Under the pieces are notes generated by a model. It did not search any database. It had not been told where the DNA came from and worked only from the letters and a program-made list of their open reading frames with translations. Below, piece by piece: positions 46,416 to 58,060 of a stretch of DNA of 64,000 nucleotides (position 1 is its first letter; every line of letters begins with the position of its first letter). Source of the DNA: Rhyacophila brunnea (taxonomy: Eukaryota > Arthropoda > Insecta > Trichoptera > Rhyacophilidae); contig JAGYXB010001854.1 of the NCBI GenBank assembly GCA_022495005.1, positions 1 to 64,000 of the forward strand, given 5' to 3'. The position numbers were made by a program, and so were the translations under genes.

Positions 46416-48187
46416 ATAATATCTGTACCTCAGAGGCAGACGGATGCAACTCCGTTTTTGGGGACAATGAGTTTTTTTAAGAATCGTCATGCTAAAGGCT
46501 TTATCTATTAGTGGCAATGAAAGTCCCAGTTCAAGATATGCATAGAATAAAGATGCAAGTGCCATACCTACTTTAGAGGCAGAAGGATGCAAATCCAATA
46601 ATCCACTAAGATAAAATTCTCTCAAACCGTCTGCAATATGTACTAGACAAGAACCAGCCAGAAGAACGAGCTTTAGAGGAGGATATAGCACTATGGACCA
46701 TATTATCCAAGTCATCAGAGGAATCAGAGCGGTAACAGGAATACAAGCTGCCGCTATCCGTGGGTTTTATAGACTATGAGAAAGCGTTCGATTCCATAAA
46801 GAAATTTTCAATACTCGATGCACTCAGAAATTGAGGAATCCCCGGGCGCTATATAAATATTTTCAATAATATATACAGTAGCGCAACAACATCTCCATAA
46901 ACCATCGCGCATTTCCTATCAGCAAAGGAGTCCGATAAGGTGATACAATCTCACCAAAACTATTTACAGCTACATTTGAAGACTTATTTAGACGACTTGA
47001 CTGGAATGACACGGGTCCCCATAAATGGAGAATACGTGAGTCATCTACGCTTTGCCGATAACAATAAATATTAGTTTGCAAGACTCATAAGGCCTCCAAA
47101 GCAGAATGCAGTAACTCGCTGGAGTAAGCAACAAAGTAGGCTTGAAAATAAATGTATCACAGAATAAAGTCGTATTAAACTGCTTTGCGGGCCAAAAAGA
47201 GATCCTTATCAATGGCATTTAGCTCGAACAGGTGAAAAACTACATCTTTCTGGCACAATAAGTGTCTATAGATCGATGTATATTTGATGAAATTGTTCGC
47301 AGAGTAAAGCTAGGCTGGAGTGCTTTTGGCCGCCTTAATAATTTCTTCAAAAATGACCTCCCACTGTGCCTAAAGTCCAAAGTGTTCAACCTGTGTGTAC
47401 TTCCCGTAATCACATGCGTGTGAAATATTGACCCTAAGTAAAAGAGAGATCCAGAAACTTAGAGTAGCACAACGTGGTATGGAAAGGTGTATGCTGGGCA
47501 TAACGCAAAAGGACAAAAAAAGGAATGAGTGGATAAGGGAACAGACAAGGATTAATGATGTGATAGAGTTTGCTAAAAACCTCAAATGGAAATGGGCTGG
47601 AACATGGCTCGAAGAAAGGACAATGAAAGGAAAGAATATCCGCAAGGTAGACCTAGAGGCCGCTGGATCGATGAAATGATAAAGTTCTGCGGAAAAACTT
47701 GGCAACGCAACGCACAGGAACGAGAGAAGTGGAATCAGCTTGGAAATTAGCGAGGCCTTCATCCAGCAGTGAATAGATTCAGGCTGGTGATGATGATGAT
47801 GACATAATAAAAATTTTAAAAAAAATGTGTTTTGCTTTATTATATTTATACCTATAAATTTTTTTAACTTATAAATTGTTTTATTTTGGTTAGGCAAATA
47901 AGATACAAATCCACATTAAAAATATATATTTAGAGGCAGAAGGATGCAAATCCACACTACGTTTTTAATTTAATTTGTTTTACATATAAAATTGTATTAT
48001 ATTTATTCCTTTCTTACATATTCCAGAAGTACTTTAATTAAATTAGAATAAAATTAATAATGATCATTCTATGTATATTTTCTTAGAAGTTATGAGTATC
48101 CGTTTAAACTAAAAATTGTTTTTTGGCTCTCCTGAACAATTGGGTATTTGGATTTGCATCCGTCTGCCTCTGAGGTACAGATATTAT
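46416..48187. mobile_element. TIR element carrying an RTE-like LINE
   Basis: Inverted ends of about 34 bp (ATAATATCTGTACCTCAGAG, then GCAGACGGATGCAA) lie at 46416 and 48187. The inner part of the end, GAGGCAGAAGGATGCAAATC, recurs twice in direct orientation at about 46573 and 47933, just inside each end. Between these lies the decayed RTE LINE. No transposase was recognised. The internal copies could be binding sites or traces of tandem ends. Confidence 0.7.
46630..47795 (+). pseudogene. RTE-like LINE reverse transcriptase, heavily broken
   Basis: Scattered pieces in changing frames: FIDYEKAFDSI (motif A) at about 46760, a degraded 'KGVRQGDTISPKLF' region near 46925, and GEYVSHLRFADN (active-site region, aspartate changed) near 47030. 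The C-terminal part (47428-47679) reads REIQKLRVAQRGMERCMLGI and IEFAKNLKWKWAGTWLEE, very typical of the RTE-type polymerase end, then the GRPRGRWIDE and REKWNQL regions. A (GAT)n tail at 47785 fits RTE elements, which end in short tandem repeats. Confidence 0.82.
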
Positions 48188-49048
48188 AATGCTGTATTTC
48201 AGAAACTATTAATCAACACTTAAATAACTAATAAAGTATAAATAACAAAGCAATAAATGAATAGCAAAATTATTTTGCTCGTTGCAATAAGGGGGCAGGC
48301 CCAGATCTGTTCCCTTGTTGCACCAAACGGACGTAGGTGGTAAATCAAAATTTCGCAATAACACGCTTGTTTTTGACGGAATTGTCTCTGATATACATCA
48401 AACAACAGCATTTTTTTGTTGTTACATTGTGGGTGAAAAAAAGAGTATCGGCCGTAAATTTGATCTGCCCCCTTTAATGCAAGGTCCTCAATTCCACCCT
48501 CAATTACTTTTTTATATATTGAAGCATATTAGTGGCTAACGTTACACAACATGTTAAATTTAGAATGATCTCATTATTATGTTATTTTAAAATAACATAT
48601 TATTAACCTGATTTAGTTTACACAGAAGTTTTAAAATTGAAAAATATGTACATAGTAGATACCTATCTTTAGTATATATGTTATATTTTAATAGTCTTGT
48701 TTACTTACATATCTACCAAAATATTATTATTTGAATTATTTCTTAACTGTTTGATATAGACATAAATATTCGAGGAATCTTTGATTATAAAACGGTCCTC
48801 AAAAATACAAACAAAATAATGATTACGTGCTAAAAATATTGCATACGTCATAAGATTACTTTTAAAAAAAAATATTCAACTAACTATTCCACGTTACGTT
48901 GGTAGTGTTTTATTTAGATCAAAAGATAAAAAAATACTGCATTCGTCCTTTTTTTTACTTATAACGTTGTTAAAACGTACGTTAAATGTTTTTTTTAATA
49001 AAATAATCTTTCTTATATTATTCAAAATATTATTTTATTACGGTATTT
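48188..49048. other. No supported gene
   Basis: 48280-48540 is GC-richer and holds a 74-codon frame (MLHQTDVGGKSKFRNNTL) that I cannot place. The remainder is AT-rich. Confidence 0.4.
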
Positions 49049-49266
49049 TTTACCATGTCTGATCCTAAGACAATCAAATGGGAAGTATAGGTTTGTATTA
49101 ACAAATATTTTTGTTTTTACGAGAAATGGATTTAATTCACTTGCTCAACCTATTAGGTCCATACTCTGACTCCAAACATATTAAACAACAATATGTGTAT
49201 TTGCCAGACTCGGGTTTCAAATCTTTACGAAATTATAAGCTGACGCGTTAGCCGCCATCGTGGGCC
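49049..49266 (-). mobile_element. tRNA-derived SINE, second copy
   Basis: Same body as 29111-29325 (TACCATGTCTGATC, ATACTCTGACTCCAAACA, AACAATATGTGTATTT). The tRNA-like head is more degraded and the B-box is broken. Confidence 0.75.
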
Positions 49267-49469
49267 ATAATGGTATATCTACTTAAAATTGTTAAGGGTA
49301 AATTAAAATTTAAAAAGATGATAAGGCTAAGATCGTCCTGATGATGGCTGGCCTCTGATAAGGGATGGTACGATAAGAAGAGGAAAATAAAATTATTAAA
49401 GTTGTACAAAAGCCTTCATAAACTAGCCATGGCCTCTACCGTCGTGGAATAGGTAACAAGAAAGAAACA

Positions 49470-49640
49470 GAAAGACCTTGAAGCCCTATTAGACAGCACC
49501 ATTACCCCAACTTTATTGTCGTATTAGCTGGAGCAGGGAACTCAGAAATAATAGCTGGAGATTTCAACGTAAAACGTAAAGACTATAACGAAAAACTAAA
49601 TAACGCCTGAGGTAAGGACATCCATAAGTTTAAGCACAAA
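49470..49640 (+). pseudogene. LINE endonuclease scrap
   Basis: DLEALLDSTITPT, then after a frame break IIAGDFNVKRKDYNEKLNNA, matches the Jockey-type endonuclease around its GDFNAKH motif. No flanking polymerase from the same copy is evident. Confidence 0.65.
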
Positions 49641-49854
49641 ATTAGATTATATTAACGTTTTCTGATAATCTCGGTAAAATTATTGTCGAACAATAAATTT
49701 CGTAGAATTTTATTTAATTAGTATTTATATTTTCAAAAACCAATTATGCTTTTTAAAATATATTAAGTAGTAGTTAAAGCATGTATTATTCTATTTTCTT
49801 TACCAGTTAACAATATACCTTTGAAGCGAAAGACAACGGTCCTAACTAATAGCA

Positions 49855-51311
49855 GTAGCTTTGAACCAAGGCAAAGAGGTCCCCAAGGATCTGTCTCAGC
49901 CGAAGCTTTGCCAGAACTAAGGGCCACCAAGCAGTATCAAACGCGCTCGCGATGTCGAAAAAAATTCGGGCAACGAGGTTCTTGCCAGAGCTCTCCACAG
50001 AATCGATCTCGTCGATCTCGAAATCGAAGGTTTTCATGAATTATCTGAAGAACCGTCAATAATTCTGAAATAGGACTGAAATAGTTGTGACGTCAAAAAA
50101 TCGGCATAAGAAATGCTGGTTGAAGGCACGCATTTTGTGGTCGTGTCAATAATAATATAAAGGAGAATAATAATAACTAGCTGAGCCAGCTGGCTCTCGC
50201 CAGTCTGTCTCGCTAGGTCTTGCAGACGGCTTGGCGGTATTGGATTTTAATATAATTGTAAACTATGCGTAGACGGCCCCATAGTTTTCCCTTCGTGATG
50301 GATTTTCATTCACCTTAGGCAGTTGACATTTCGCTGATTTGTCAGTTTTACGATTTGCAAGTCGTCACTGCCAATATAAATTTGGGGTAATATGCGTAGT
50401 CTATTCTGAAGTCTGGCTTTCACAATATCGTCTGACACCACCTCTGGTTGACAGGCCTATCAGAACAGCTGGCAATCGCCGATTGCTACCACTGACATTT
50501 TAATAGAATATCTTTATATATATTATAAGTTACAAACAAAAACTCTTTGAGTGATCCGTGACGTCGGTTAGTAATTAAATTAATACCTACTTTGATTTCA
50601 AATACAAATTTTTACATATAACATTTATTGAATGAAAAAGTACAATATATAAAGATATTCTATTAAAATGTCAGTGGTAGCAATCGGCGATTGCCAGCTG
50701 TTCTGATAGGCCTGTCAACCAGAGGTGGTGTCAGACGATATTGTGAAAGCCAGACTTCAGAATAGACTACGCATATTACCCCAAATTTATATTGGCAGTG
50801 ACGACTTGCAAATCGTAAAACTGACAAATCAGCGAAATGTCAACTGCCTAAGGTGAATGAAAATCCATCACGAAGGGAAAACTATGGGGCCGTCTACGCA
50901 TAGTTTACAATTATATTAAAATCCAATACCGCCAAGCCGTCTGCAAGACCTAGCGAGACAGACTGGCGAGAGCCAGCTGGCTCAGCTAGTTATTATTATT
51001 CTCCTTTATATTATTATTGACACGACCACAAATTGCGTGCCTTCAACCAGCATTTCTTATGACGATTTTTTGACGTCACAACTATTTCAGTCCTATTTCA
51101 GAATTATTGACGGTTCTTCAGATAATTCATGAAAACCATCGATTTCGAGATCGACGAGATCGATTCTGTGGAGAGCTCTGGCAAGAACCTCGTTGCCCGA
51201 ATTTTTTTCGACATCGCGAGCGCGTTTGATACTGCTTGGTGGCCCTTAGTTCTGGCAAAGCTTCGGCTGAGACAGATCCTTGGGGACCTCTTTGCCTTGG
51301 TTCAAAGCTAC
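49855..51311. repeat. Long inverted repeat, 668-bp arms and 122-bp spacer
   Basis: 49855-50522 and 50645-51311 are near-perfect reverse complements. Each arm holds an R1-like reverse-transcriptase fragment at its outer end (DIASAFDTAWWP) and about 480 bp of unidentified sequence toward the centre, including GAGCCAGCTGGCTC (itself palindromic) and TGACGTCA. Beyond the right arm the polymerase gene continues; beyond the left it does not, so the left arm is an inverted duplication of the right. A transcript would make a long hairpin. Confidence 0.95.
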
Positions 51312-52084
51312 TTCAGCAATATGGAGATAACCTACGATTTTGGCCCCAGCTTGATTCACAGGAGGACCACCAGGGCTCCGTCCTGGGCCCCTTTTTGTGG
51401 AACATACTGTTTGACGACGTTCTGTCGCTACCATTCTGCCGTCCTAAGCGAAAGAGCAGTATCTCATTTTTTTTCGTTTTCTGGTTTTTGTTGCCTTAGG
51501 GACATTCAGGGAGCTCCACATCTATTTTACTAAGCGGTATAGCCGTATATCATTTTAAATAGGTAATATAAGCTTATTAAATATGGCGTATCTCAAAATC
51601 ACAATGAAATCCTAAGCGCAATAGCAGTATCTCAATTTCCTAAGCGGTTTAGTCGTATCTCTGAGATACGCCCTTTTCGCTTACCATTATGACCGGCAAA
51701 GCTCACAATATTTTGCTAGCGACAATGCCATTATTGTCGGCTTGACGTTTCGGCGCGTGTTATTGTGGGTTTGCCGAAGCGTATTTTTATTAAAAAATAT
51801 ATCAAGAATGTATTCAAGAGCGATGAAAATGATGATTATGTGTCAAGAAAATATGAAGGAATTAGGTAAGACATTAATTCAAATACAATGCATTTCAATT
51901 TATCGAAAAAATGCATGTGAGGTTATGTCAATCACTTGTCGACATTTATATTCCTTTATACTACAATATTATCAGTTATTGTTACGAAATTTGGTTGTTT
52001 ACATTTCAGAAAGTATTCAGAAATCTATATCAGTCTAAAACTGAGAAAGAATTAATAAAGAATAATTCAGCTATTGCTGAAACG

Positions 52085-52675
52085 ATATTTTTCTGGTTCG
52101 GTACATGTTTAAATACGCGCATTAACATGATCTAACTTCCTACTTCATTTATTGTTTGTCAACTTATGGCTACGGCCGTATGTTGTAGCTTAACCACTGG
52201 GAAATGCCAATGGAAATGGCATATTCAAAAAAAATACTAACTTCTTCTTAGGTCAATAATTATTATAAAACAATCATTATTCATTGAAAATTTATCACAT
52301 TTGAATGTTCAAAGACATAGCTTATAATCAGTATCTCTAGAATTATCTTCAAATGTGTGAATCGTGCCCATTTTTTGAATAATAAAATGACTAATTTTTG
52401 TCAAATTTGGGGTCACAGAGATTATTAGTAAATATTTCACTATAATATAATGTTAATATTTAGTTTACGAATGATCGAAAGGTTTAAAAAAATACTATTT
52501 TATGTATTTAAAAAACTTTATGCAGTCGTCAAACGTTAACAATAAATATAAAGTATAATAAGGCTTCAAAATTGTATTAACAGATTATCTACAACGTTTA
52601 AGGAATTTCCAAGCTTATGCTCTGAAAATACCATAAAAACTCCATTTTGACCTACGTGGCGCACGTAGGCCTTTA
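52085..52675 (-). repeat. Repeat family A, copy nested in the Sola-like element
   Basis: Reverse complement of the 23798-24404 type sequence, with AACATACGGCCGTAGCCATA, AATCTCTGTGACCCCAAATT and AATAGTATTTTTTTAAACC in order. Its outer edge carries CCTACGTGGCGCACGTAGG (52655-52673), an 8-bp inverted word around GCG. Confidence 0.75.
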
Positions 52676-52971
52676 AGTGTGGACTTACGTCATCTCAGAA
52701 ACTGTTAAATGTTCGGAACCTGATGTTGATCAAAAGGCAATGCAGAACAATTTGGGTGGGTATGGTTTCGGAAATGCCTCAGGATGAAAACATGTGTTTT
52801 GAAGGTAACTTGACAGCATTTATTTTAATCGATATAATTCAATATAATGTCCGTATAGTGTATTTGTATTAGATAAAGGCCAAACAATAAAATAATAAAA
52901 TCACGTATTATAATAGGTGATTTTAATATTTCAGACCAACATGGATGTAATGTGAAACTTTTTATTAGAAC

Positions 52972-53385
52972 TTGAGCCAGTTAATTCAGTCAGTTCTAAA
53001 AACACTGTCACCCAAGATATTCCACAAATATTGGATGAGGGTGAGATTAATGAAAATAATGGCACCGGTGAATTTTATTGTTAGTGAACGTGAACGCAAC
53101 AATGATGTCCTTTATACAAAAAAGGGATTAATTAGAAAGAGGAAAAAGATTGATTTGTCTTTAAAAGAACGAAAAAAACAAAAGTTGCAATCAATAGCAC
53201 AAATGCATGCAGTAAAAAATGGTTGTGATAATGAAAAATGTGCTTATAAATGCGCTGAAAAGATATCTGAAGAAAGGAGGCAGTTTCTTAACAAAGAATT
53301 TTGGAAAATAGACAGTTCTACGCCAAGAAAATCTTTCATATTACATCATGTTTCTAACGTTCTTGTCAAGAAAAATAACAGTTAG
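52972..53385 (+). CDS. N-terminal domain of a Sola-like transposase (137 codons)
   Basis: The translation has a lysine- and arginine-rich stretch (RKRKKIDLSLKERKKQK) followed by NGCDNEKCAYKCAEKISEER and FWKIDSSTPRKSFILHHVSN. The spacing of cysteines followed by KIS-E-R and F-W matches the conserved N-terminal part of insect Sola transposases as I remember it; that comparison is from knowledge, not a search. The frame ends at 53385 and no DDE catalytic domain follows, so the gene is truncated. The ATG at 52972 is the first in the frame, and the true start could be a later methionine (MKIMAPVNF). Confidence 0.6.
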   Translation: MSQLIQSVLKTLSPKIFHKYWMRVRLMKIMAPVNFIVSERERNNDVLYTKKGLIRKRKKIDLSLKERKKQKLQSIAQMHAVKNGCDNEKCAYKCAEKISEERRQFLNKEFWKIDSSTPRKSFILHHVSNVLVKKNNS

Positions 53386-53627
53386 TAGTGTGTGCTGAGA
53401 ACGATTTTAGAAGAAATAACACTTTTAACACATTTAGTGCTGACAACGCGACTGGTGCGTTTGCTTTAGTTGGCCATTAGATATAATTAACATGATATTT
53501 AAATGTGGTTATTAATTGGTAATATCTGGTCAGCAGTTTATTTATACTTTAAAAGATGAGAGTGGAATGTCTCACCTTTTCCTACAATATCATAAAGGCC
53601 AAGGTCGTATCTATTATTTCAAAACCA

Positions 53628-54019
53628 AATTTACTAAGCAAAATGGACGTATCTCATTTATTAGCTTAAGTTTTTAATTTTTAATTAAAATTAACCCATA
53701 AGCAGTTAGGTAAGTGTGCGAAGAGGTATTATATCGCATATAAACATCAAATAAGAATTTACAAAGTGGTGCGGTTTGTATCTTTACAAAATTGTTCATA
53801 GCCAAAAGTTAACATTTTTGAGTTAACAAATTTACTAAGCAAAATGGACGTATCTCATTTATTAGCTTAAGTTTTTAATTTTTAATTAAAATTAACCCAT
53901 AAGCAGTTAGGTAAGTGTGCGAAGAGGTATTATATCGCATATAAACATCAAATAAGAATTTACAAAGTGGTGCGGTTTGTATCTTTACAAAATTGTTCAT
54001 AGCCAAAAGTTAACATTTT
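53628..54019 (+). repeat. 196-bp tandem duplication near Sola right end
   Basis: AAATTTACTAAGCAAAATGG starts at 53628 and again at about 53826. The two copies appear identical over their length, indicating a recent duplication. Each begins with an end-like CTAAGC...GTATCTCA word. Confidence 0.93.
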
Positions 54020-55195
54020 TGAGATACCGCTCTTTCGCTTAGGACGGCAGCATTGCCTACATGCTGCACGCTCGTTGCGTACGCCGACGACTTGCTCCTG
54101 CTTGTTGGGGCGACGAGCCGACCGGCACTTAAGCGTGCAGCCACGGATGCCATGGGCAGAATCCTCAATTCGGGGTTGCTGAACAAGCTGACCTTTACCC
54201 CGAGCAAGACGGAAGCTATCCTCCTCAGGGGTAGTTCTCGGGTCAACATAACTTGACTGCCGCCACGGTTCGTTTTGGCCAGACTAGTGCGTTTCTCCGA
54301 AAGGTAAGAAGTAATTCTTGATGACAAGCTGTCTTTCGTTCATCATGCCAAGACGGCCATCTCTAAGGTCAAGATCAAGGTATCAGAGAATGGCCCGAAT
54401 GGCGGGTAGCAAATGAGGACTTAAGCCTAGAGCCCTTAAGGTTGCATACGGCACAATTTTCATGGGAATTACCGAGACTACTTTACTCACGTGAGACGCA
54501 CACTACTAACTGGGCAGCGACTTGCGCTGATCTCGCTTACCAAAGTCCACCACACAACTTCTACTGACGCGCTTGCCGTACTTGTGGGGGTGCTACCCCT
54601 TGATCTGCACGTCCAAGTCAGAGAATCGATCACCCTCCTCTTGAGAGGGATCAGCACAGCACTCGCCGGTGTCCATCTGACACCACCGCAGAGATCCGAG
54701 GACGTTCCTTACAGGACGGCTATAAGCGACATTGTGTACAAGATTGCATTTGCGGCATGGCAGGTGAGGTGGACCGCCTTCCTCAAGTAGCGGCTAACTT
54801 ACCGTTTTTTTCTAGACGTATTCTGCAGGCACCAAACTAGAAGACTCCAACCTTCGCACTGAATTAGCCAGTTTCTCACCAGCCATGGCAACTTTGCCGC
54901 CAGACTCCACGAGTTTGGGTTAATAGTAGATGGGCCGGGTTGTACCTGCGGGCATGACCACCAAGATGTTGAACACATCCTCTGGGATTGCTCGCTTATG
55001 CACTTCGAACGAACGGACCTGTTTGCCAGGGTCCGTTCTCACACGGGCTCAATTAGTCATGGAGATCTGATAGCAACCGAGGCCAACTTTGCGGCATTCG
55101 AAAAATTTGCAACATCGTATGGGGAGCGGGATAGTTCCAACTCCTCTGTAGAATCATCCATTTCAATTCGTGACACTCAGTATGAGGGTACATAG

Positions 55196-56877
55196 TTCAC
55201 GCGCTTAACGTCAGCGGCCAGTCCAAAAAACACAAAAAATCTTTCTTAACTTTCTTCTTTAAGCAATACGGTGCATGGTTGCAGCATCAGTCTCATGCGG
55301 CTCCGTCTCGGGACGGAATGAGCACTTAAAATCACTTCTTTCATACATGTTTAAAGCGTCATGGAAAACGGCCGTGCTATCCACGGCTGTGCATATATGA
55401 CGGGTGGTGGTGGGAACTTTAACGTAGATTGCATTGGCGCGAATATTTTCATCGCGTTTCCGTGATATATTTATGCTCTTTATAAAATTATAGAATAGAC
55501 GGAGGCCGACGAGCCGGAGTATGTGGTCGGGATATCGAATTTCAGATTTAACTCGTTACACACCCCGGGGACAGTTTTACGGTTTTTGCGGAAAAAAACC
55601 GTCGCGTACAGGGCCTTTAAACGCGGAAGTTAATGCTGCAACCCAAAATATCGTTATAATGTGTACATTTAAAAATATTGGCGTTTATTTCAGCTCGATC
55701 GGAGGTCAAATGGCAAAGTTAGATGCAAATAATTGTGTTATTAGAATTGCTAATAGCAGGTTAGCGCGGGTGACCAATGCTGCCACATTACATCGGAATG
55801 CTTTGCTCATAGATAATAATGGTATGTAGCGGTATTAAGAGTGGGGGTAGTAAAAATCCAGATATTTTGGCACCAAATGGAAAAGCCACAACAATATTAT
55901 ATATTGAAAAGTCCTGGAATGATGGATTGCATATGTAAATATATAATAAAATAATAAATTGAATATGAAATAGGTACTTTTTAAGATATTTAAATAAAAA
56001 TAAAAATTTCTAATTTTATATTTTTTTCCTTTTTTAATTTCAATCCATTGCACTCTACGTGTTAAATTTAGAATTTTTATTTTCAAATAATAAACTATTC
56101 CACTCCCAGGCCGTGCTGAGTGATACAGCTTGTTTATTATATTTATTATGTTTGTTTTTAATATTGATTGTATTTTTTATATATATTGCATTTATTATAT
56201 TTTTATTATATTTATTGTATTTATTATAAAATCTAAGTTATAATATGTTGGGTACCTAAGTATATGTTTTGTTAATATATGGTTGGGCCAATTGGGCCGT
56301 CATTCCATATTTACCCACCTACCTCACATCTTTATGTATTATTGTTACAAAACAAGGCAACCATCAATTATTACGGGTCATCAGCCAACCGTGATTAAAT
56401 AACAATCAGTTAGCTCAAGTGACATCGAGAAAGCGGTCGCGTGCAGGCTTGTTATAACTAAACCGTCGTTAACCACAGAGTGACTCAAAACGCATATGTT
56501 TAACCTTCATTGCGCTAAATCTGATACGGTTTGAGTGATATGTGAGTGTTTGAGTTAGTAAGTGTCTATGTTGAATTTTTCATCATTCCAAAACCAAGTG
56601 ACACCATAAGAATGACATTCCAAGCCGTCCGTTTACAAGTGCGTGAGTACAAAACCGCATCAAGCGCGCGCCAGCTCTCTCAAAACAAAAAGGTCAATGT
56701 CTGGCATCCTGGTTAAAACGATCCCCACCCCTATATTTGTAATCCACCAATCAACATCTTCAAATTACAGGCCACTGCTAAAAGCGCCACCAATATATTA
56801 TTTTGGTCTTTCTGGGGATATGACATGTTATATATTGTATTTTTGTAGGGATGTATAGTAAGATGATAATAATAATT
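55196..56877. other. LINE 3' flank and unassigned sequence
   Basis: 55196-55520 may be the LINE's 3' untranslated region. A 102-codon frame at 55521-55829 (MWSGYRISDLTRYTPRG, later NAEVNAATQNIVIMCTF) has balanced composition but no recognisable family; it could be a decayed transposon gene. The rest is AT-rich. Confidence 0.4.
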
Positions 56878-57125
56878 GAGTACCTTGGTATCAAATTGGG
56901 ACATAAGCCATTTACAAAATTTTACAGGAGATTGACAAACAAGTGTGAAAAGTGACCGTTTTTCATATAACATACCAACTTTTAACTCAAAAATCTCTAT
57001 GAAAACTACCGTTTTCTTACTTTTAGTGGATTTTTTGAAAAGAGCATCACTTTCACTACCATAATCAATTAAAACATAAATTTAGTGGGAGGTGGCGTAT
57101 GTCCCACTTTGATACCAAGGTACTC
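56878..57125. mobile_element. MITE, 248 bp
   Basis: Inverted ends of 28 bp: GAGTACCTTGGTATCAAA, then TGGGACATA, matched at the other end with one difference. AATT lies outside both ends, but it is palindromic, so the target duplication and the element edge cannot be separated. No coding capacity. Confidence 0.85.
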
Positions 57126-57829
57126 AATTATAAAGATATCGGAATTGAGATGGAATATGGAACAGGCGGGGTAGGTTGGTTTGACTCCAATAATAAGAAG
57201 ATGTTTGCGTGAATGAAATGAAGCCTGGTTTTATCATCTCCTTCCAAATAAATATTATTTTAAATATTACAGGTACGTAAATCGTTAGAAATTTAGATGT
57301 GAGATGTCACGTGTATGCGTTTTGATGAATTGCGAAGTGCGATCGGGTGGACGGAACGATAACCTTACGGTTAAATCTTTGATAACTGACTGACATATTG
57401 TTTTCATATACTGAGTGTTTTTATAGTGATTCGATACAATAGAAAATGCTGCTATCACTACTTGAATATTTTGATAATCATGCTTTATTGTGTAATGCAT
57501 ATTCGTTTCATAAAGTATAAACAATTGATTTAAATTTGAAGAATTATGCACTTTTTAATAATTGTGTGAGATTGATTTTTCATATAAACAACTTTTATGC
57601 ATATCACGATAAATTGTTTTGTAAATCATAAATAATTGATTAATATAATTATTGAATTATTTTTGCTAAAATAGCTTTGTTGAAATTTGATTGATTCACA
57701 TACATCGCTTGATTTGCAATTTTAACAATATTATGTTGCAAGATACATTGTTATTATAAATTAATGGTTTCCTGCCAAGTTATGTGGATGGTAGGGTATT
57801 CACCCTACATATATGATGAATTAAAAAGC
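57126..57829. other. No gene seen
   Basis: AT-rich. The 88-codon minus-strand frame at 57285-57551 is unrecognised and AT-driven. Confidence 0.45.
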
Positions 57830-58060
57830 CTTTTTAATTGCACAGATATTTATTTTATTTCATAAAAATGTATTCAAAATATATAGAATATATTATATTA
57901 TAGCAGTAGCAATATTATCAGATTAGTAATTGTATGGACTCGAAAAAAGTGTAGTTGTTATTCGTATAATAGTTACGTTAACTTTTGTGGCTATGAGATA
58001 ATCAAAACATGTTTATTATTTCGTGCACGTGCACGTATTCCTGTTGCAAGTTCCTGTGGA
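57830..58060 (+). repeat. Repeat family B, second copy
   Basis: Matches 30985-31205 in order, including AAAAGCCTTTTTAATTG, CTCGAAAAAAGTGTAGTTGT and GTGCACGTGCACGTA. Confidence 0.6.

Larger units (their letters stand above)
51436..54050 (+). mobile_element. Sola-like DNA transposon, 2.6 kb, CATT target duplication
   Basis: Inverted ends of about 31 bp start CTGCCGTCCTAAGCGAAAGA and differ at one position. CATT lies on both sides (51432-51435 and 54051-54054). Removing the element and one CATT joins the host LINE in frame, which confirms the borders. End-like words (CCTAAGCG.., GTATCTCA) are reiterated at 51530-51690 and 53629-53660, probably transposase sites. The 4-bp duplication and the Cys-rich domain of its one clear ORF point to the Sola superfamily. 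Most of the transposase is missing. Confidence 0.82.
51129..55195 (+). pseudogene. R1-like LINE reverse transcriptase, split by a DNA transposon
   Basis: Left part (51129-51435): RIFFDIASAFDTAWWPLVLA (motif A), then after a frameshift GSVLGPFLWNILFDDVL (motif B region). Right part (54055-55195): TLVAYADDLLLLVGATS (active site), FTPSKTEAILLRG, then after breaks TKVHHTTSTDALAVLVGVLP, the thumb-like tail. A Cys/His segment, CTCGHDHQDVEHILWDC, is followed by the C-terminus ending at 55195. The Sola-like element 51436-54050 interrupts it between motif B and the active site. The order and wording fit R1/LOA-type LINEs. The N-terminal endonuclease is missing. Confidence 0.88.

Noticed and set aside
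49846..50037. Minus-strand reverse-transcriptase frame as a separate LINE
   Set aside because: It is the left arm copy of the long inverted repeat.
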